From positions 124,001 to 188,000 of the forward strand of contig NZ_JACHGV010000004.1 in the NCBI RefSeq assembly GCF_014202475.1: a stretch of DNA of 64,000 bases, in the 5' to 3' direction. The translations under genes and the position numbers were made by a program. Position 1 is the stretch's first letter; the number at the start of each line of letters is the position of its first letter. Of this stretch, positions 22,824 to 31,239 are shown piece after piece. The notes beneath the pieces were generated by a model. It saw nothing but the letters and a program-made list of their open reading frames with translations, was not told where the DNA came from and made no database searches. This DNA is from Streptomyces paradoxus (GTDB lineage: Bacteria; Actinomycetota; Actinomycetes; Streptomycetales; Streptomycetaceae).

Positions 22824-23264
22824 ATGGCGCATGACCACTCGGACGCCACAGTGAGCGTCGGGCACCGCGATGCGGAGCTCAACGAGCGTTTGTCCAGTGG
22901 GCTGGACGAGGTCAACTTTCCCGCAACCGGGACCACTGCCGCCGACCAGGGCGCACTGTCGGTGAAGGCCGTTGATGACACCGGGGAACTGCTCGGGGGC
23001 CTGTCCGCCTGGACATGGGGCGGGCTGCTCGGCATCGAGATGCTCTGGGTCCGGGAGGACAGCCGCAGGGACGGCTGGGGAGGCAAACTCCTGCTGGCCG
23101 CGGAGGAGGAGGCACGGCTGCGTGGCTGCGATCGTGCCTGCGTGTCGTCGTTCACCTTCCAGGCCCCGGCGTTCTACCAGCGCCACGGATACATCTAGAC
23201 CGGCAGAACCCTGGGGTTCCCCGGTGGTGCCGAGGATGTCCACATGTACAAGAAGCTGTCGTAA
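22824..23264 (+). pseudogene. GNAT-family acetyltransferase with in-frame TAG
   Basis: The frame encodes a small GNAT enzyme (GGLSAWTWGGLLGIEMLWV, DGWGGKLLLAAEEEA, FTFQAPAFYQRHGYI) but hits TAG at 23196-23198. The same frame then continues TGRTLGFPGGAEDVHMYKKLS to a TAA at 23262. This is the usual C-terminal strand of the family, whose conserved HxYMxKxL-like end is needed to finish the fold. A single substitution (for example GAG to TAG) would explain it. The 124-aa truncated product may be inactive. The intact gene would be 146 aa. Confidence 0.75.
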
Positions 23265-23408
23265 TTTCCTGCATGACCCCGAGAGCCGCCGCACGAGCGA
23301 CCGGCGCGCGGTTGCGGCGGTGGCTGGGCCGGGACATGCGTAAGCCCGGCCGCTCTGCCGAGCTGCCGGGCTGTGTACGCAGGATCGCCGGGGCGTTGTT
23401 CCGGGGGT

Positions 23409-23771
23409 TCAGCGCTGGAGGGGCGTGAGATGGTCCGCTTCCGCGTCGGGGTCCTCGTCGGTGCAGTCGGGGACGGGGGCGGCCTGTGTGTCCGCGGGCG
23501 AGCGGTGCCGGCAGCGGGGGGTCTTGCCGTGCGCCTCGGCGCGGATGCGCTGCTTCATCGTGGGGGGCAGGGCCCTGGGTGAGGACCAGGGGAACGTCGC
23601 CGGTGCCGCCGTCCGCTGCTGCGGGATGCTCGCGCCGTTGCTGTTGCTCTTCTGCTCGGTCTGCGGTACGGCCGCGGCGGCGGTCGTGGTGATCAGGCCG
23701 AGCGCCGTGCAGAGCGCGAGGAAGGCGGTGACGATGGCGGTCCACAGGTTCATGACCTTGTTGCGGGCCAT
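23409..23771 (-). CDS. Small secreted or membrane-anchored protein, unknown function
   Basis: The 120-aa product starts MARNKVMNLWTAIVTAFLAL, with a basic n-region and a hydrophobic stretch to about residue 33, ending TTAAAAAVP, compatible with a Sec signal peptide. The remainder is polar, Pro/Gln-rich and low in secondary structure, with two cysteines. A GAGGGG ribosome binding site precedes the ATG. No family recognised. It runs divergently from the DLW-39 gene and converges on the GNAT remnant. Confidence 0.6.
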   Translation of the reverse strand: MARNKVMNLWTAIVTAFLALCTALGLITTTAAAAVPQTEQKSNSNGASIPQQRTAAPATFPWSSPRALPPTMKQRIRAEAHGKTPRCRHRSPADTQAAPVPDCTDEDPDAEADHLTPLQR

Positions 23772-24108
23772 AACCCCTCACTTTCGGGTTGGGCGATTTG
23801 CGTACTTCCCTCATGATGTGTATGGGGGTCGAGAAGTGGGGGATCTCCGCCCGTGGCGCGTCGATGTTCAGATGAACACCACCCGGATGGGTGCAAAGAG
23901 GTCGAAAAGGTGAAGAAAAGGGCGAAGTGAGGTCAAAGTAACCGTCCGTCGGGGTGTGATCACCCTCCGATCGGAGCGGTGAACTCCGCTTCTATCCCGG
24001 TTCCCGGGATGGGAGTTGAGGGCCGACTCAGGTCACCGATCGGTATCGGTCGGTGTGTATAGTCGGGCGGCAGAGGTCCCCTACGTCAACGAAAGACGAG
24101 GTCGCGCG
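23772..24108. promoter_or_regulatory. Divergent promoter region upstream of the DLW-39 gene
   Basis: This 337-bp gap has no gene. TATAGT at 24058-24063 is a good -10 element about 45 bp before the DLW-39 start. Directly upstream is the inverted repeat ACCGAT-CGGT-ATCGGT (24035-24050), placed where a repressor would block the promoter. Both assignments are by eye. Confidence 0.45.
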
Positions 24109-24237
24109 GTGAAGAAGCTTCTCCTGGTCGCACTGGCCGCCATCGGCGGGCTCCTCGTGTACCGCCAGATCCAGGCGGATCGCGCCGAGCAGGACCTGTG
24201 GACGGAGGCGACTGACTCCGTGCCCACGGGTTCGTGA
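24109..24237 (+). CDS. DLW-39 family small protein
   Basis: The 42-aa product starts MKKLLLVALAAIGGLLVYRQ and contains the actinobacterial DLW motif (EQDLWTEATD). The N-terminal hydrophobic segment suggests a membrane peptide facing the cytoplasm. The family is named for the DLW triplet and about 39 residues; its function is unknown. GTG 24109 is preceded by GACGAGG. The frame is open upstream, but only this part matches the family. Confidence 0.85.
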   Translation: MKKLLLVALAAIGGLLVYRQIQADRAEQDLWTEATDSVPTGS

Positions 24238-24261
24238 GTCACGACAACCCATACCGAGCAC

Positions 24262-24289
24262 ACCCCGGCCGCCTCGCGGTCGGGGTTTT
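24262..24289 (+). terminator. Terminator after the DLW-39 gene
   Basis: A 10-bp stem ACCCCGGCCG / CGGTCGGGGT with one G-U pair and a CCTCG loop is followed by TTTTG. Confidence 0.8.
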
Positions 24290-24381
24290 GTGTGCCGAGA
24301 GCCGGTCGTGAACCCGGCCGGCGCGGCAGGATGGGCCACGGTTATACGGCTCTTTGGTCCGGCGACGGTGAGGGGTGACGC

Positions 24382-25722
24382 GTGAGGGGACGGTGCCGTA
24401 CGGCGTGGGAACGGCGCGCGGGGGCGTGGCGCCACCGGCCGGCGGCGGCCGTGCGCCTGGGAGCCGCGGCCATGATCCTGGGGGCGGCCGCGGTGCCCGG
24501 ACCGGCCGCCGCAGCCGCAGTGGCCTCCGGAACGCCCGGCCCGTACACCTTCGCCGACGGCGCGCAGAGCATCGAGGGAGCGAGGAGCACCGGCGACGCC
24601 GCCCTCCTGAAGCTCGGCGAAACCTACAAGAGCTCCCTGCCGAGCAGCGGCAAGGTCAACTACCGCCTCGACCTCGACGCCGCGACGAACGCCTACGTCT
24701 CCGCCACCGCCGTCCCCTCCCCCGACAGCACCGTCTCCGTCATCGACGGAGTCAAGGTCACCGTGCAGGACGCCGAGGGCAACACCTGCTCCGTCGACAA
24801 CACGAGCTTCGGAGTCGCACGCAGCCCCCACCCCATCGCGGCATGGGGCATGCGCGAGATCTCGCCCAGTAAAGCGCTGTGCCGGAAGGCCGGCGCGTAC
24901 TACGTGTCCGTCGAGCGCGTCGACCCCGACGGCGAGGGCTCCTCACCGGACGCCTGGGATCTGGAACTCGTCGCCATGACGGAACCACGGACGGCGAAGA
25001 CCGGGCCGACCAGTGCGCCCGAGGTGTGGAACTCCGCCACTCCTCAGCCGCTCCAGGGAGACGCCGAGCGCCGCGAGGGCGGCGCCGGGTTCACCAGGGC
25101 GACCCCCCTCGACCAGGGCGTCTGGCAGGACGACATCCGGCCCGGCCAGACCCTCTTCTACGAGGTGCCGGTCGACTGGGGACAGCAGATCTCCGTCACC
25201 GCGGAACTCGGCAGCACCGAAACCGACGGCCCCGGCTACACCTCCGACGCGCTCGACCTGGCCCTCTACAACCCCGCGCGCGGTGAGGTCGCCGATGTCG
25301 GCGTGGGCTACAACGGCGGCCAGAAGTCCGGAAGCCTGCCACCCCTGCCACCGGTCGACCACGCCAACCGCTACGCCGCCACCGCACAGGTGAGCGCGCT
25401 GCGCTTCGCCGGCTCCTACTACCTCGTCGCCCATCTCTCGGAGGGCGTCGCCGACACCTTCGGAGACGGGCCGTTCCGGATGACACTGCGCGTCCGGGTG
25501 AGCGGGCAGCCACAGGGCGGACCCGAGTACGCGGGGGAGTCCGACCCGGAGGGCGTCTTCGAGGTCTCGGACCAGGACCGGGAGGCGGCCGCGGAAGGCG
25601 TGGCCGCGGGCGACGACACCGCCATGAGGGCACTCGCCGTGGGTGGCATCGGCACCGGGAGCGCACTGCTGGTGGGACTCGGCGTGTGGACCGTGGTCGC
25701 CCGGCGGGGAACCGCCGCGTAG
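24382..25722 (+). CDS. Secreted protein with C-terminal membrane anchor, unknown function
   Basis: The 446-aa product has a long Arg-rich n-region and a hydrophobic Ala-rich signal sequence (about residues 25-47). The extracellular part contains two cysteines (TCSVD and LCRKAG) and beta-rich PPC-like stretches (GKVNYRLDLDAATNAYVS and GQTLFYEVPVDWGQQISV). A single transmembrane helix (about 418-438) near the C-terminus leaves a short RRGTAA tail. The topology resembles mycosin-cluster or solute-sensing surface proteins, but I cannot name it. It converges with the kinase gene, 26 bp apart. Confidence 0.7.
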   Translation: MRGRCRTAWERRAGAWRHRPAAAVRLGAAAMILGAAAVPGPAAAAAVASGTPGPYTFADGAQSIEGARSTGDAALLKLGETYKSSLPSSGKVNYRLDLDAATNAYVSATAVPSPDSTVSVIDGVKVTVQDAEGNTCSVDNTSFGVARSPHPIAAWGMREISPSKALCRKAGAYYVSVERVDPDGEGSSPDAWDLELVAMTEPRTAKTGPTSAPEVWNSATPQPLQGDAERREGGAGFTRATPLDQGVWQDDIRPGQTLFYEVPVDWGQQISVTAELGSTETDGPGYTSDALDLALYNPARGEVADVGVGYNGGQKSGSLPPLPPVDHANRYAATAQVSALRFAGSYYLVAHLSEGVADTFGDGPFRMTLRVRVSGQPQGGPEYAGESDPEGVFEVSDQDREAAAEGVAAGDDTAMRALAVGGIGTGSALLVGLGVWTVVARRGTAA

Positions 25723-25748
25723 GGCGGCCGCCGGGCCCTGCAACGGCC

Positions 25749-27218
25749 TCAGATCCGGGCCAGTGCCCAGAAGCCCACGGCGTAACAGGCGAGCGCGAGA
25801 AGCAGGACCGGAATCGCCACCTTGGCCGGAGGGCCGGGGCGGGAAGGCCGTCGTGCCCGGTGCCGTGACGGCGCCTGGCCGCTCGGCGGGGACTGCGGGG
25901 TCCGGGCGGTGTACGAGGCTGTCGAGGCGTCCGTGCGGTACTGCTCCGCAGGAGGCAGGGGAGGGCCGGAGTACACCGGCGGGAGCGGCTGTGCGGGCGA
26001 CAGCCGGTGCGTGGGGTCGTAGGGGGACACGGGCGGCTGCTGGTGCGGTACAGCCGCCTGGTGCCCGGGAACCGGAGACGAGGTGACCGTGACCTGCGGA
26101 GGCGGCAGATGGAAGCTGCCGGTGTCCGACATGGAGGGCGGCTGGGCGGAGCCGCCCGACGGGTCGGCGGCACGCCGCGGGTCGGTGGGTGCCTCCCGCG
26201 CTTGAGGCCGCTGAGTCTCGGCGGACTGCCCCCCGGACACCGGCAGCGCGCCCACGCCCTCTCCCTGCCCGGACCGCTCCTCGCCCGTCCCCGGGAAACC
26301 GGACCGCTCCTCACCCGGACCCAGCCCCTTCGCCCGCTCCAGAGGCCCTTCAGGGGCGAACCCCCTTGGCAGTGGGCCGAGTTGGTCGAAGATCTCGATC
26401 AGCTCGTCGTCCGGCCCCGGCTCCGGAAGGAGCTCCGCGGCGGCCGCGAGCGCCTTGCGCGCCCCCGTGGCCGTACGGAACCGCGCCTCCGGATCCGGCT
26501 GCAGCAGCGTGGCCACCACCTGCCACAGCGGCTCAGGAATGCCCTGGGGCGCGCCCGGCGTCCCGTGCTCGGCGAAGTACTGGATGAGCGCCTTGCTGTC
26601 CGGCTTGGCGCCCTCCAGCAGGTACAGCGCGACCAGCCCCACGGCGAACAGGTCGGCGGTGAAGTCCGGATCGGCGCCCATCATCTGCTCGGGCGCGAGA
26701 TAACCGGGCGTCCCCACCACGAGGTTGGTCTCCGTCAGGCGGGGCTCACCCAGCCGCATCGCGATGCCGAAGTCGGACAGCCGCAGCCGCGGCCGGCCCG
26801 TGCCGGTGGCCTCCAGCAGCACGTTGGCCGGCTTGACGTCACGGTGCACCACGTCCTCCGCGTGCACCGCCGCCAGACCCGCCAGCAGCTGGTCGAGCAG
26901 CGTGCACACGAAGGCCGGCGGCAGGGGACCGTAATCCCCCACGAGGTGGACGAGTGACCCGCCCGCGACCAGGTCCATGGTGAACAGGACCTTGTCGTCG
27001 TCGGCGGCCCAGCTGGTGGGGGCGAGCACATGAGGATGGTCGATCCGCAGAGCCTGCTCCCTCACGAAACGCAGCAGCGAGTGCGCGTCGCTCTGAAGCA
27101 GGACCTTCGCGGCAACGTAGCGACGCCGGCGATGGTCCCAAGCACGCCACACGGCGCCGACCCCTCCGCGCCCGATCGGGTCGACCAGTTCGTACCGGCC
27201 GGCGAAGACCTCACCCAT
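25749..27218 (-). CDS. Membrane-anchored Ser/Thr protein kinase (Hanks type)
   Basis: The 489-aa product has a kinase domain at about residues 8-270, with glycine loop GRGGVGAVW (17-24), Lys38 (VAAKV), catalytic HRDVKPANV (125-133) and DFG (149-151). The activation segment TPGYLAPEQM is present. A Pro-rich linker of about 190 residues leads to one C-terminal transmembrane helix (AIPVLLLALACYAVGFWALA). No PASTA or other extracellular sensor domain follows it, so signal input is unclear. ATG 27218 is chosen although the frame is open to 27602, because homology starts at MGEVFAGRYE. Confidence 0.88.
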   Translation of the reverse strand: MGEVFAGRYELVDPIGRGGVGAVWRAWDHRRRRYVAAKVLLQSDAHSLLRFVREQALRIDHPHVLAPTSWAADDDKVLFTMDLVAGGSLVHLVGDYGPLPPAFVCTLLDQLLAGLAAVHAEDVVHRDVKPANVLLEATGTGRPRLRLSDFGIAMRLGEPRLTETNLVVGTPGYLAPEQMMGADPDFTADLFAVGLVALYLLEGAKPDSKALIQYFAEHGTPGAPQGIPEPLWQVVATLLQPDPEARFRTATGARKALAAAAELLPEPGPDDELIEIFDQLGPLPRGFAPEGPLERAKGLGPGEERSGFPGTGEERSGQGEGVGALPVSGGQSAETQRPQAREAPTDPRRAADPSGGSAQPPSMSDTGSFHLPPPQVTVTSSPVPGHQAAVPHQQPPVSPYDPTHRLSPAQPLPPVYSGPPLPPAEQYRTDASTASYTARTPQSPPSGQAPSRHRARRPSRPGPPAKVAIPVLLLALACYAVGFWALARI

Positions 27219-27477
27219 GGCTGTACGTCGCTCCTCCCCCTGCGGCTTCCCCCCTTGCTTCCCCCCGGCGAGCGCTACGACTCCCCGACGGACGAAACAG
27301 CTCCCCCGAGCCCCCCGAGCCCCCCGACACTCCCCCGATGAGCGATACATCCCCCTCGCGTCAAAACGGTCCCCCGTACGGAACACGCCCCCACGTGCCC
27401 GTCCGTACCGTGACGCATCCCCCGTCACCTCACCTGCCGCCCCCCGCCGAACCCCCTCCGGCGACCGGGCGGCAGGA

Positions 27478-28026
27478 TCAGTTCTGGTGGGACTGGTAGT
27501 GCGAGACCGCGTCCGAGGTGCGGCCGGCCCCGTAGACCCGGAGGAACTCTGCCAGCTCCGGATGGGTCGGGGCGAGGGTGTCGGCGGCGTCGATGATGTC
27601 ACCCGCCGCCGCCACCGACCGCAGCAGCGACTGGATCTCGCGCACGACCCGCTTGACCGTGGGCGCCCCCGAACTGCTCGTCGTCTGCGTGGTGTTGCTG
27701 AGCACCGACCCCCCTTGTGACTTCTTGATCTCCTCCATGCGCTCGGTGGCCTCGGCGGCGCTCACACTGCCGTCCGCGACCTGCCCCGCCAGGTCCTGCA
27801 GCAGCTGAACCCGCTGCACCACAGCCGGGTTGCCGATCTTCGCCCGCTGACCGCTCATCAGCTGCGACAGCATCGGCGCGGACAGTCCCAGAACCCCCGC
27901 GAGACGAGCCTGGTTGAGACCAAGATCGTCGATAAGCCTACGGAAGAGCGCCCCCAAAGGCTCCCCGTACCAGTTCCGCTGCAGTTCCCGCGCTCTTGCG
28001 GTCGCTTCCTGCTGTGCGGCGTCCAT
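27478..28026 (-). CDS. XRE-type helix-turn-helix DNA-binding protein
   Basis: The 182-aa protein has an HTH at about residues 25-60 (FRRLIDDLGLNQARLAGVLGLSAPMLSQLMSG split over the usual five helices), then a helical, Ser/Thr-containing C-terminus. GGGGAG before ATG 28026 supports this start over the longer frame. It lies about 260 bp upstream of the kinase gene on the same strand and may be co-regulated with it. Targets are unknown. Confidence 0.82.
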   Translation of the reverse strand: MDAAQQEATARARELQRNWYGEPLGALFRRLIDDLGLNQARLAGVLGLSAPMLSQLMSGQRAKIGNPAVVQRVQLLQDLAGQVADGSVSAAEATERMEEIKKSQGGSVLSNTTQTTSSSGAPTVKRVVREIQSLLRSVAAAGDIIDAADTLAPTHPELAEFLRVYGAGRTSDAVSHYQSHQN

Positions 28027-28207
28027 TGCGTCTCCCCATCGCTTCCCCATGTACGGCGGTTCGCGGTAGCGAACCACGCCGAGCATCTTACGGAGAGTGG
28101 TCGTCGACGGGGACCCCCAATCTTTTTGCGGAACCACGGGGGTGACCCGGTACTCTGGTCTCCGACGCCCGCCGGGACGCGGTTTCTCCGGCCGGACGTC
28201 CCCTCAC

Positions 28208-28280
28208 GGGGCCTTAGCTCAGTTGGTAGAGCGCTGTCTTTGCATGGCAGATGTCAGGGGTTCGACTCCCCTAGGCTCCA
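28208..28280 (+). tRNA. tRNA-Ala (TGC anticodon)
   Basis: Acceptor GGGGCCT pairs with AGGCTCC, the D-arm is AGCTCAGTTGGTAGAGC and the anticodon loop is TTTGCAT (TGC). The T-loop is GGTTCGACTCC, with discriminator A. No encoded CCA (CTC follows). Confidence 0.97.
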
Positions 28281-28290
28281 CTCGGAAAAC

Positions 28291-28332
28291 GCCCTCCGAA
28301 CTGCGAAAACGCGGTCCCGGAGGGCATTTTTG
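28291..28332 (+). terminator. Terminator after tRNA-Ala
   Basis: Stem GCCCTCCG / CGGAGGGC (28291-28298 with 28318-28325) is followed by ATTTTT. Confidence 0.82.
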
Positions 28333-28359
28333 CGCACCCCGTCGCACACCGGCGGCGAG

Positions 28360-28375
28360 TGTTTCACGTGAAACA
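28360..28375. promoter_or_regulatory. parS site next to tRNA-Ala
   Basis: A perfect TGTTTCACGTGAAACA lies about 16 kb from oriC on the gyrA side. Its last four bases form part of a 23-bp perfect hairpin (28372-28423). Confidence 0.95.
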
Positions 28376-28423
28376 GCACGGCGGGGCGGGAGACCCTCAA
28401 GTCTCCCGCCCCGCCGTGCTGTT
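28372..28423. terminator. 23-bp perfect inverted repeat overlapping parS
   Basis: Arms 28372-28394 and 28401-28423 pair over 23 bp around a CCTCAA loop; the core is GCACGGCGGGGCGGGAGAC. It lies 16 bp from the stop of the minus-strand DUF5324 gene, so it probably terminates that transcript. On DNA it could also form a cruciform beside ParB. Confidence 0.75.
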
Positions 28424-28438
28424 GAATCCGGTGCGCCC

Positions 28439-29140
28439 TCAGGAACGATCGTCGCGCCGACCGGCCTCGTCCTCCGCCTGCTTGGCCTCGACCTCCGGGT
28501 CCAGGACCGCCGGACCCGTGCCGTCCACGGACGACAGGCGCCCCGACTCCGGGACCTCCGTCGCGGCCGGTGGCTCCACCAGCCAGTCCGGGTTGGCCTG
28601 CTTGTCCCACCACTTCCACGCGGCGAAAGCCCCGCCCGCGAGGACACCCAGAAGCAGCAGCGACTTCCCAGCCTTGCCGGCCTTGGCCCGCCGTTCGTGC
28701 TTGCGGACCAGCTTCTGGATCTCCTTGGACGTGACCTGGCCGCGCAGCGCGGCCATGGCGGCCGCACTCCGGGCCGCGGCCTCGGCCGTGACGGGCACGG
28801 CCGCGGCCACCGCCTGCTCGATCCTCGGCCTGGAGAACTCCGCCGCCTGACGGGCGGCCTTCCGGGTGCGTTCGGCGGCTTCCTGGGCGGCCTGGTCGAC
28901 CTTCGGCGGCACATGCGTGCGGGCCTGCTCCAGATACGGCTGCACCAGAGTGCCGTACTGGACACGTGCCTGCCCTGCGGCCTGCGTCACCTTGGGCGCT
29001 AGCCGTACGCGTGCCTCGTTTGCGTAGTGCGCGGCCCTGTCCTTGGCCGTGTCGGCGTAGGGCGCCACCACTTCCGCGGCGTGCAGCACGCTGTCCTTCG
29101 CCGAACCAGTCGCGGCGCGCACGCTGTCGATGCGGGTCAC
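28439..29140 (-). CDS. DUF5324 family protein
   Basis: The 233-aa product is rich in Ala, Lys, Arg and Glu and predicted largely helical (apolipoprotein-like repeats such as AAQEAAERTRKAARQAAEF). One hydrophobic segment (SLLLLGVLAGGAFAAWKWW, about residues 158-176) and an acidic C-terminal tail follow. It resembles the streptomycete DUF5324 family; function unknown. The ATG at 29140 is preceded by GGAGGAGGA. Confidence 0.78.
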   Translation of the reverse strand: MTRIDSVRAATGSAKDSVLHAAEVVAPYADTAKDRAAHYANEARVRLAPKVTQAAGQARVQYGTLVQPYLEQARTHVPPKVDQAAQEAAERTRKAARQAAEFSRPRIEQAVAAAVPVTAEAAARSAAAMAALRGQVTSKEIQKLVRKHERRAKAGKAGKSLLLLGVLAGGAFAAWKWWDKQANPDWLVEPPAATEVPESGRLSSVDGTGPAVLDPEVEAKQAEDEAGRRDDRS

Positions 29141-29478
29141 GGGTTCCTCCTCCTCGGTGGCGTACGGTATTTCGACTTTCCACCCTTTTACGGATCATGC
29201 CTCCCGGCGCACGACCAGGCATGCGCGGAAGGGCATCCGGGTCACGGAAACCGGCATCCAACGCCGATCACGTGCGATAGCGGATGAATAAGGGGCAACA
29301 GGAGCTTGTCGTCGACAATGCCACGGATCGCTGCCGAGCGCCCCCGCCCCGGGACTACTCGACTGGTTTTCTGTGAAGCCCGCCGAGGGTTTCCCCCCGG
29401 CGGGCTTCAGGTCGGACGACGCCAAGGCCCGTCCGTGCGAGGATCAGGGAGTCACAGAAAGACAACGGAAGGCAGATC
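29141..29478. promoter_or_regulatory. Divergent promoter region DUF5324 / peptidyl-prolyl isomerase
   Basis: This 338-bp gap has no gene. A 12-bp hairpin TGAAGCCCGCCG / CGGCGGGCTTCA (29374-29385 with 29398-29409) lies 70 bp before the isomerase start, without a T run. It may be a leader structure or a terminator for an undetected transcript. Confidence 0.4.
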
Positions 29479-30006
29479 GTGGCTGAGCAGCTCTACGCCA
29501 CCCTGAAGACCAATCACGGCGACATCGAAGTCCGGCTCCTGCCGAACCACGCGCCCAAGACGGTCAAGAACTTCGTCGAGCTCGCCCAGGGCGAGCGGGA
29601 GTGGACCCACCCGGAGACGGGCAAGAAGTCCACGGACAGGCTCTACGACGGCACGGTCTTCCACCGGGTGATCAGTGGCTTCATGATCCAGGGCGGTGAC
29701 CCGCTGGGCAACGGCACCGGCGGCCCCGGCTACCAGTTCGAGGACGAGTTCCACCCGGACCTGCGCTTCGACAAGCCCTACCTGCTGGCGATGGCCAACG
29801 CCGGCCCGGGCACCAACGGCTCGCAGTTCTTCGTCACCGTCTCCCCGACCGCGTGGCTGAACCGCAAGCACACCATCTTCGGCGAGGTCACCGACGCGGC
29901 CAGCCAGAAGGTCGTGGACACCATCGCCACGACCCAGACCAACCCGCGCACCGACCGCCCACTGAACGACGTGGTCATCGAGTCGGTCGTCATCGAGACC
30001 CGCTGA
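29479..30006 (+). CDS. Cyclophilin-type peptidyl-prolyl cis-trans isomerase
   Basis: The 175-aa protein has no signal peptide, so it is cytoplasmic. The cyclophilin signature is present (FHRVISGFMIQGGDP with the catalytic Arg, then GTNGSQFFVT and W129-region TAWLNRKHTIFGEV). Length is normal for the bacterial PpiA/PpiB type. The GTG start follows CGGAAGG. Its position upstream of rhomboid and crgA is conserved in Streptomyces from memory. Confidence 0.94.
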   Translation: MAEQLYATLKTNHGDIEVRLLPNHAPKTVKNFVELAQGEREWTHPETGKKSTDRLYDGTVFHRVISGFMIQGGDPLGNGTGGPGYQFEDEFHPDLRFDKPYLLAMANAGPGTNGSQFFVTVSPTAWLNRKHTIFGEVTDAASQKVVDTIATTQTNPRTDRPLNDVVIESVVIETR

Positions 30007-30033
30007 GCGCGAAGGCTCCCGCAGGGAACCAAT

Positions 30034-30068
30034 CGCCCCGCCCGTCCGTAAGGATGAGCGGGGCGGGC
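30034..30068 (+). terminator. Probable terminator of the isomerase gene
   Basis: CGCCCCGC (30034-30041) pairs with GCGGGGCG (30058-30065) and TTTTCTC follows shortly after. The stem is short. Confidence 0.5.
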
Positions 30069-30094
30069 TTTTCTCACACGACCTAGGGGAGACC

Positions 30095-30985
30095 ATGGAC
30101 GACCAGGCTGCGAGCAGCCCGCAGGACGCCCACAGCGTCCCCATGTGCTACCGCCACCCGGACCGCGAGACAGGCATCCGCTGCACACGCTGCGAGCGCC
30201 CGATCTGCCCGGAATGCATGGTCAACGCCTCCGTCGGCTTCCAGTGCCCCGAGTGCGTCCGCACCGGCTCCGGCACAGGCCACTCGCCCACGGCCGCCAT
30301 GCCCCGGACCATCGCCGGCGGCTCCATCGCCGCCGACCCCCGGCTGCTGACCAAGATCCTCATCGGGATCAACCTGGCCGTCTTCATCGCCGTACAGGTC
30401 CACGAGTCACTGCTGAACGACATCGTCCTGCTCGGCGCCTGGCCACCCGCACCCTTCACGCCCACCCAAGGCGTGGCCGGAGGCGAGTGGTACCGCATGG
30501 TGACGTCGATGTTCACCCACCAGGAAATCTGGCACATCGCGTTCAACATGCTCAGCCTGTGGTGGCTCGGAGGCCCCCTCGAAGCGGCACTGGGCCGCGC
30601 CCGCTACCTCGCGCTCTACTTCATCTCCGGACTCGCGGGCAGCGCGCTGGCCTACCTGCTGGCGTCCCCCAACACGGCGACCCTCGGAGCGTCGGGCGCG
30701 ATCTTCGGCCTCTTCGGCGCGACGGCCGTGCTGATGCGCCGGCTCAACTACGACATGCGGCCGATCATCGCGCTGCTGGCGATCAACCTGATCTTCACCT
30801 TCAGCCCGGGCTTCAACATCTCCTGGCAGGCCCACATCGGCGGCCTCGTCGCCGGTGTCGTCGTCGGATACGCCATGGTCCACGCCCCGCGAGAGCGCCG
30901 GGCACTGGTCCAGTACGGCGCCTGCGCCCTGGTTCTGGGAGTGGTCGTGCTCATGACCGTACTGAGGACGGCGCAGCTCACCTGA
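30095..30985 (+). CDS. Rhomboid-family intramembrane serine protease with N-terminal zinc-binding domain
   Basis: The 296-aa product starts with a B-box-like zinc domain (C18, H21, C30, C33, C38, C41, C51, C54). Six or seven transmembrane helices follow. The rhomboid catalytic dyad is GASGAIFG (S200) with H247 in QAHIGG, and N151 in HIAFNMLSLWWLG contributes to the oxyanion hole. It cleaves membrane proteins within the bilayer; substrate unknown. ATG 30095 is preceded by AGGGGAGA. Confidence 0.92.
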   Translation: MDDQAASSPQDAHSVPMCYRHPDRETGIRCTRCERPICPECMVNASVGFQCPECVRTGSGTGHSPTAAMPRTIAGGSIAADPRLLTKILIGINLAVFIAVQVHESLLNDIVLLGAWPPAPFTPTQGVAGGEWYRMVTSMFTHQEIWHIAFNMLSLWWLGGPLEAALGRARYLALYFISGLAGSALAYLLASPNTATLGASGAIFGLFGATAVLMRRLNYDMRPIIALLAINLIFTFSPGFNISWQAHIGGLVAGVVVGYAMVHAPRERRALVQYGACALVLGVVVLMTVLRTAQLT

Positions 30986-31239
30986 GCAGGCGTTGTCCAC
31001 AGCGGGTGCCGGATCTTGTGCACACGGTGCGGGAACACATGTGCCCCCTGTCACCGACCTGCGTCTCCGCAGGTCAGGCAGGGGGCGAACAAGTTTTCGA
31101 GTGCCGGTACTTCCGTCATACCGGCGTCAACGCCCAGCGGGTTATCCACAGATCGTCTTCATTATCCCCATGTGGATAACCGCTGTGGATAACTCAGCGA
31201 ACACCCCTGGGCAGAACTGCGTTCACCGTGCGGTGACCG
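30986..31239. promoter_or_regulatory. DnaA-box cluster between rhomboid and crgA genes
   Basis: Perfect or consensus DnaA boxes are TTGTCCACA (30993-31001), TTATCCACA (31142-31150), TTATCCCCA (31172-31180), and TGTGGATAA on the opposite strand at 31181-31189 and 31194-31202. TTGTGCACA at 31016 is weaker. Four boxes fall within 61 bp. They match the consensus better than those in oriC, so they should bind DnaA tightly. From memory, S. coelicolor has comparable clusters near crgA (cosmid H69). Confidence 0.8.
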
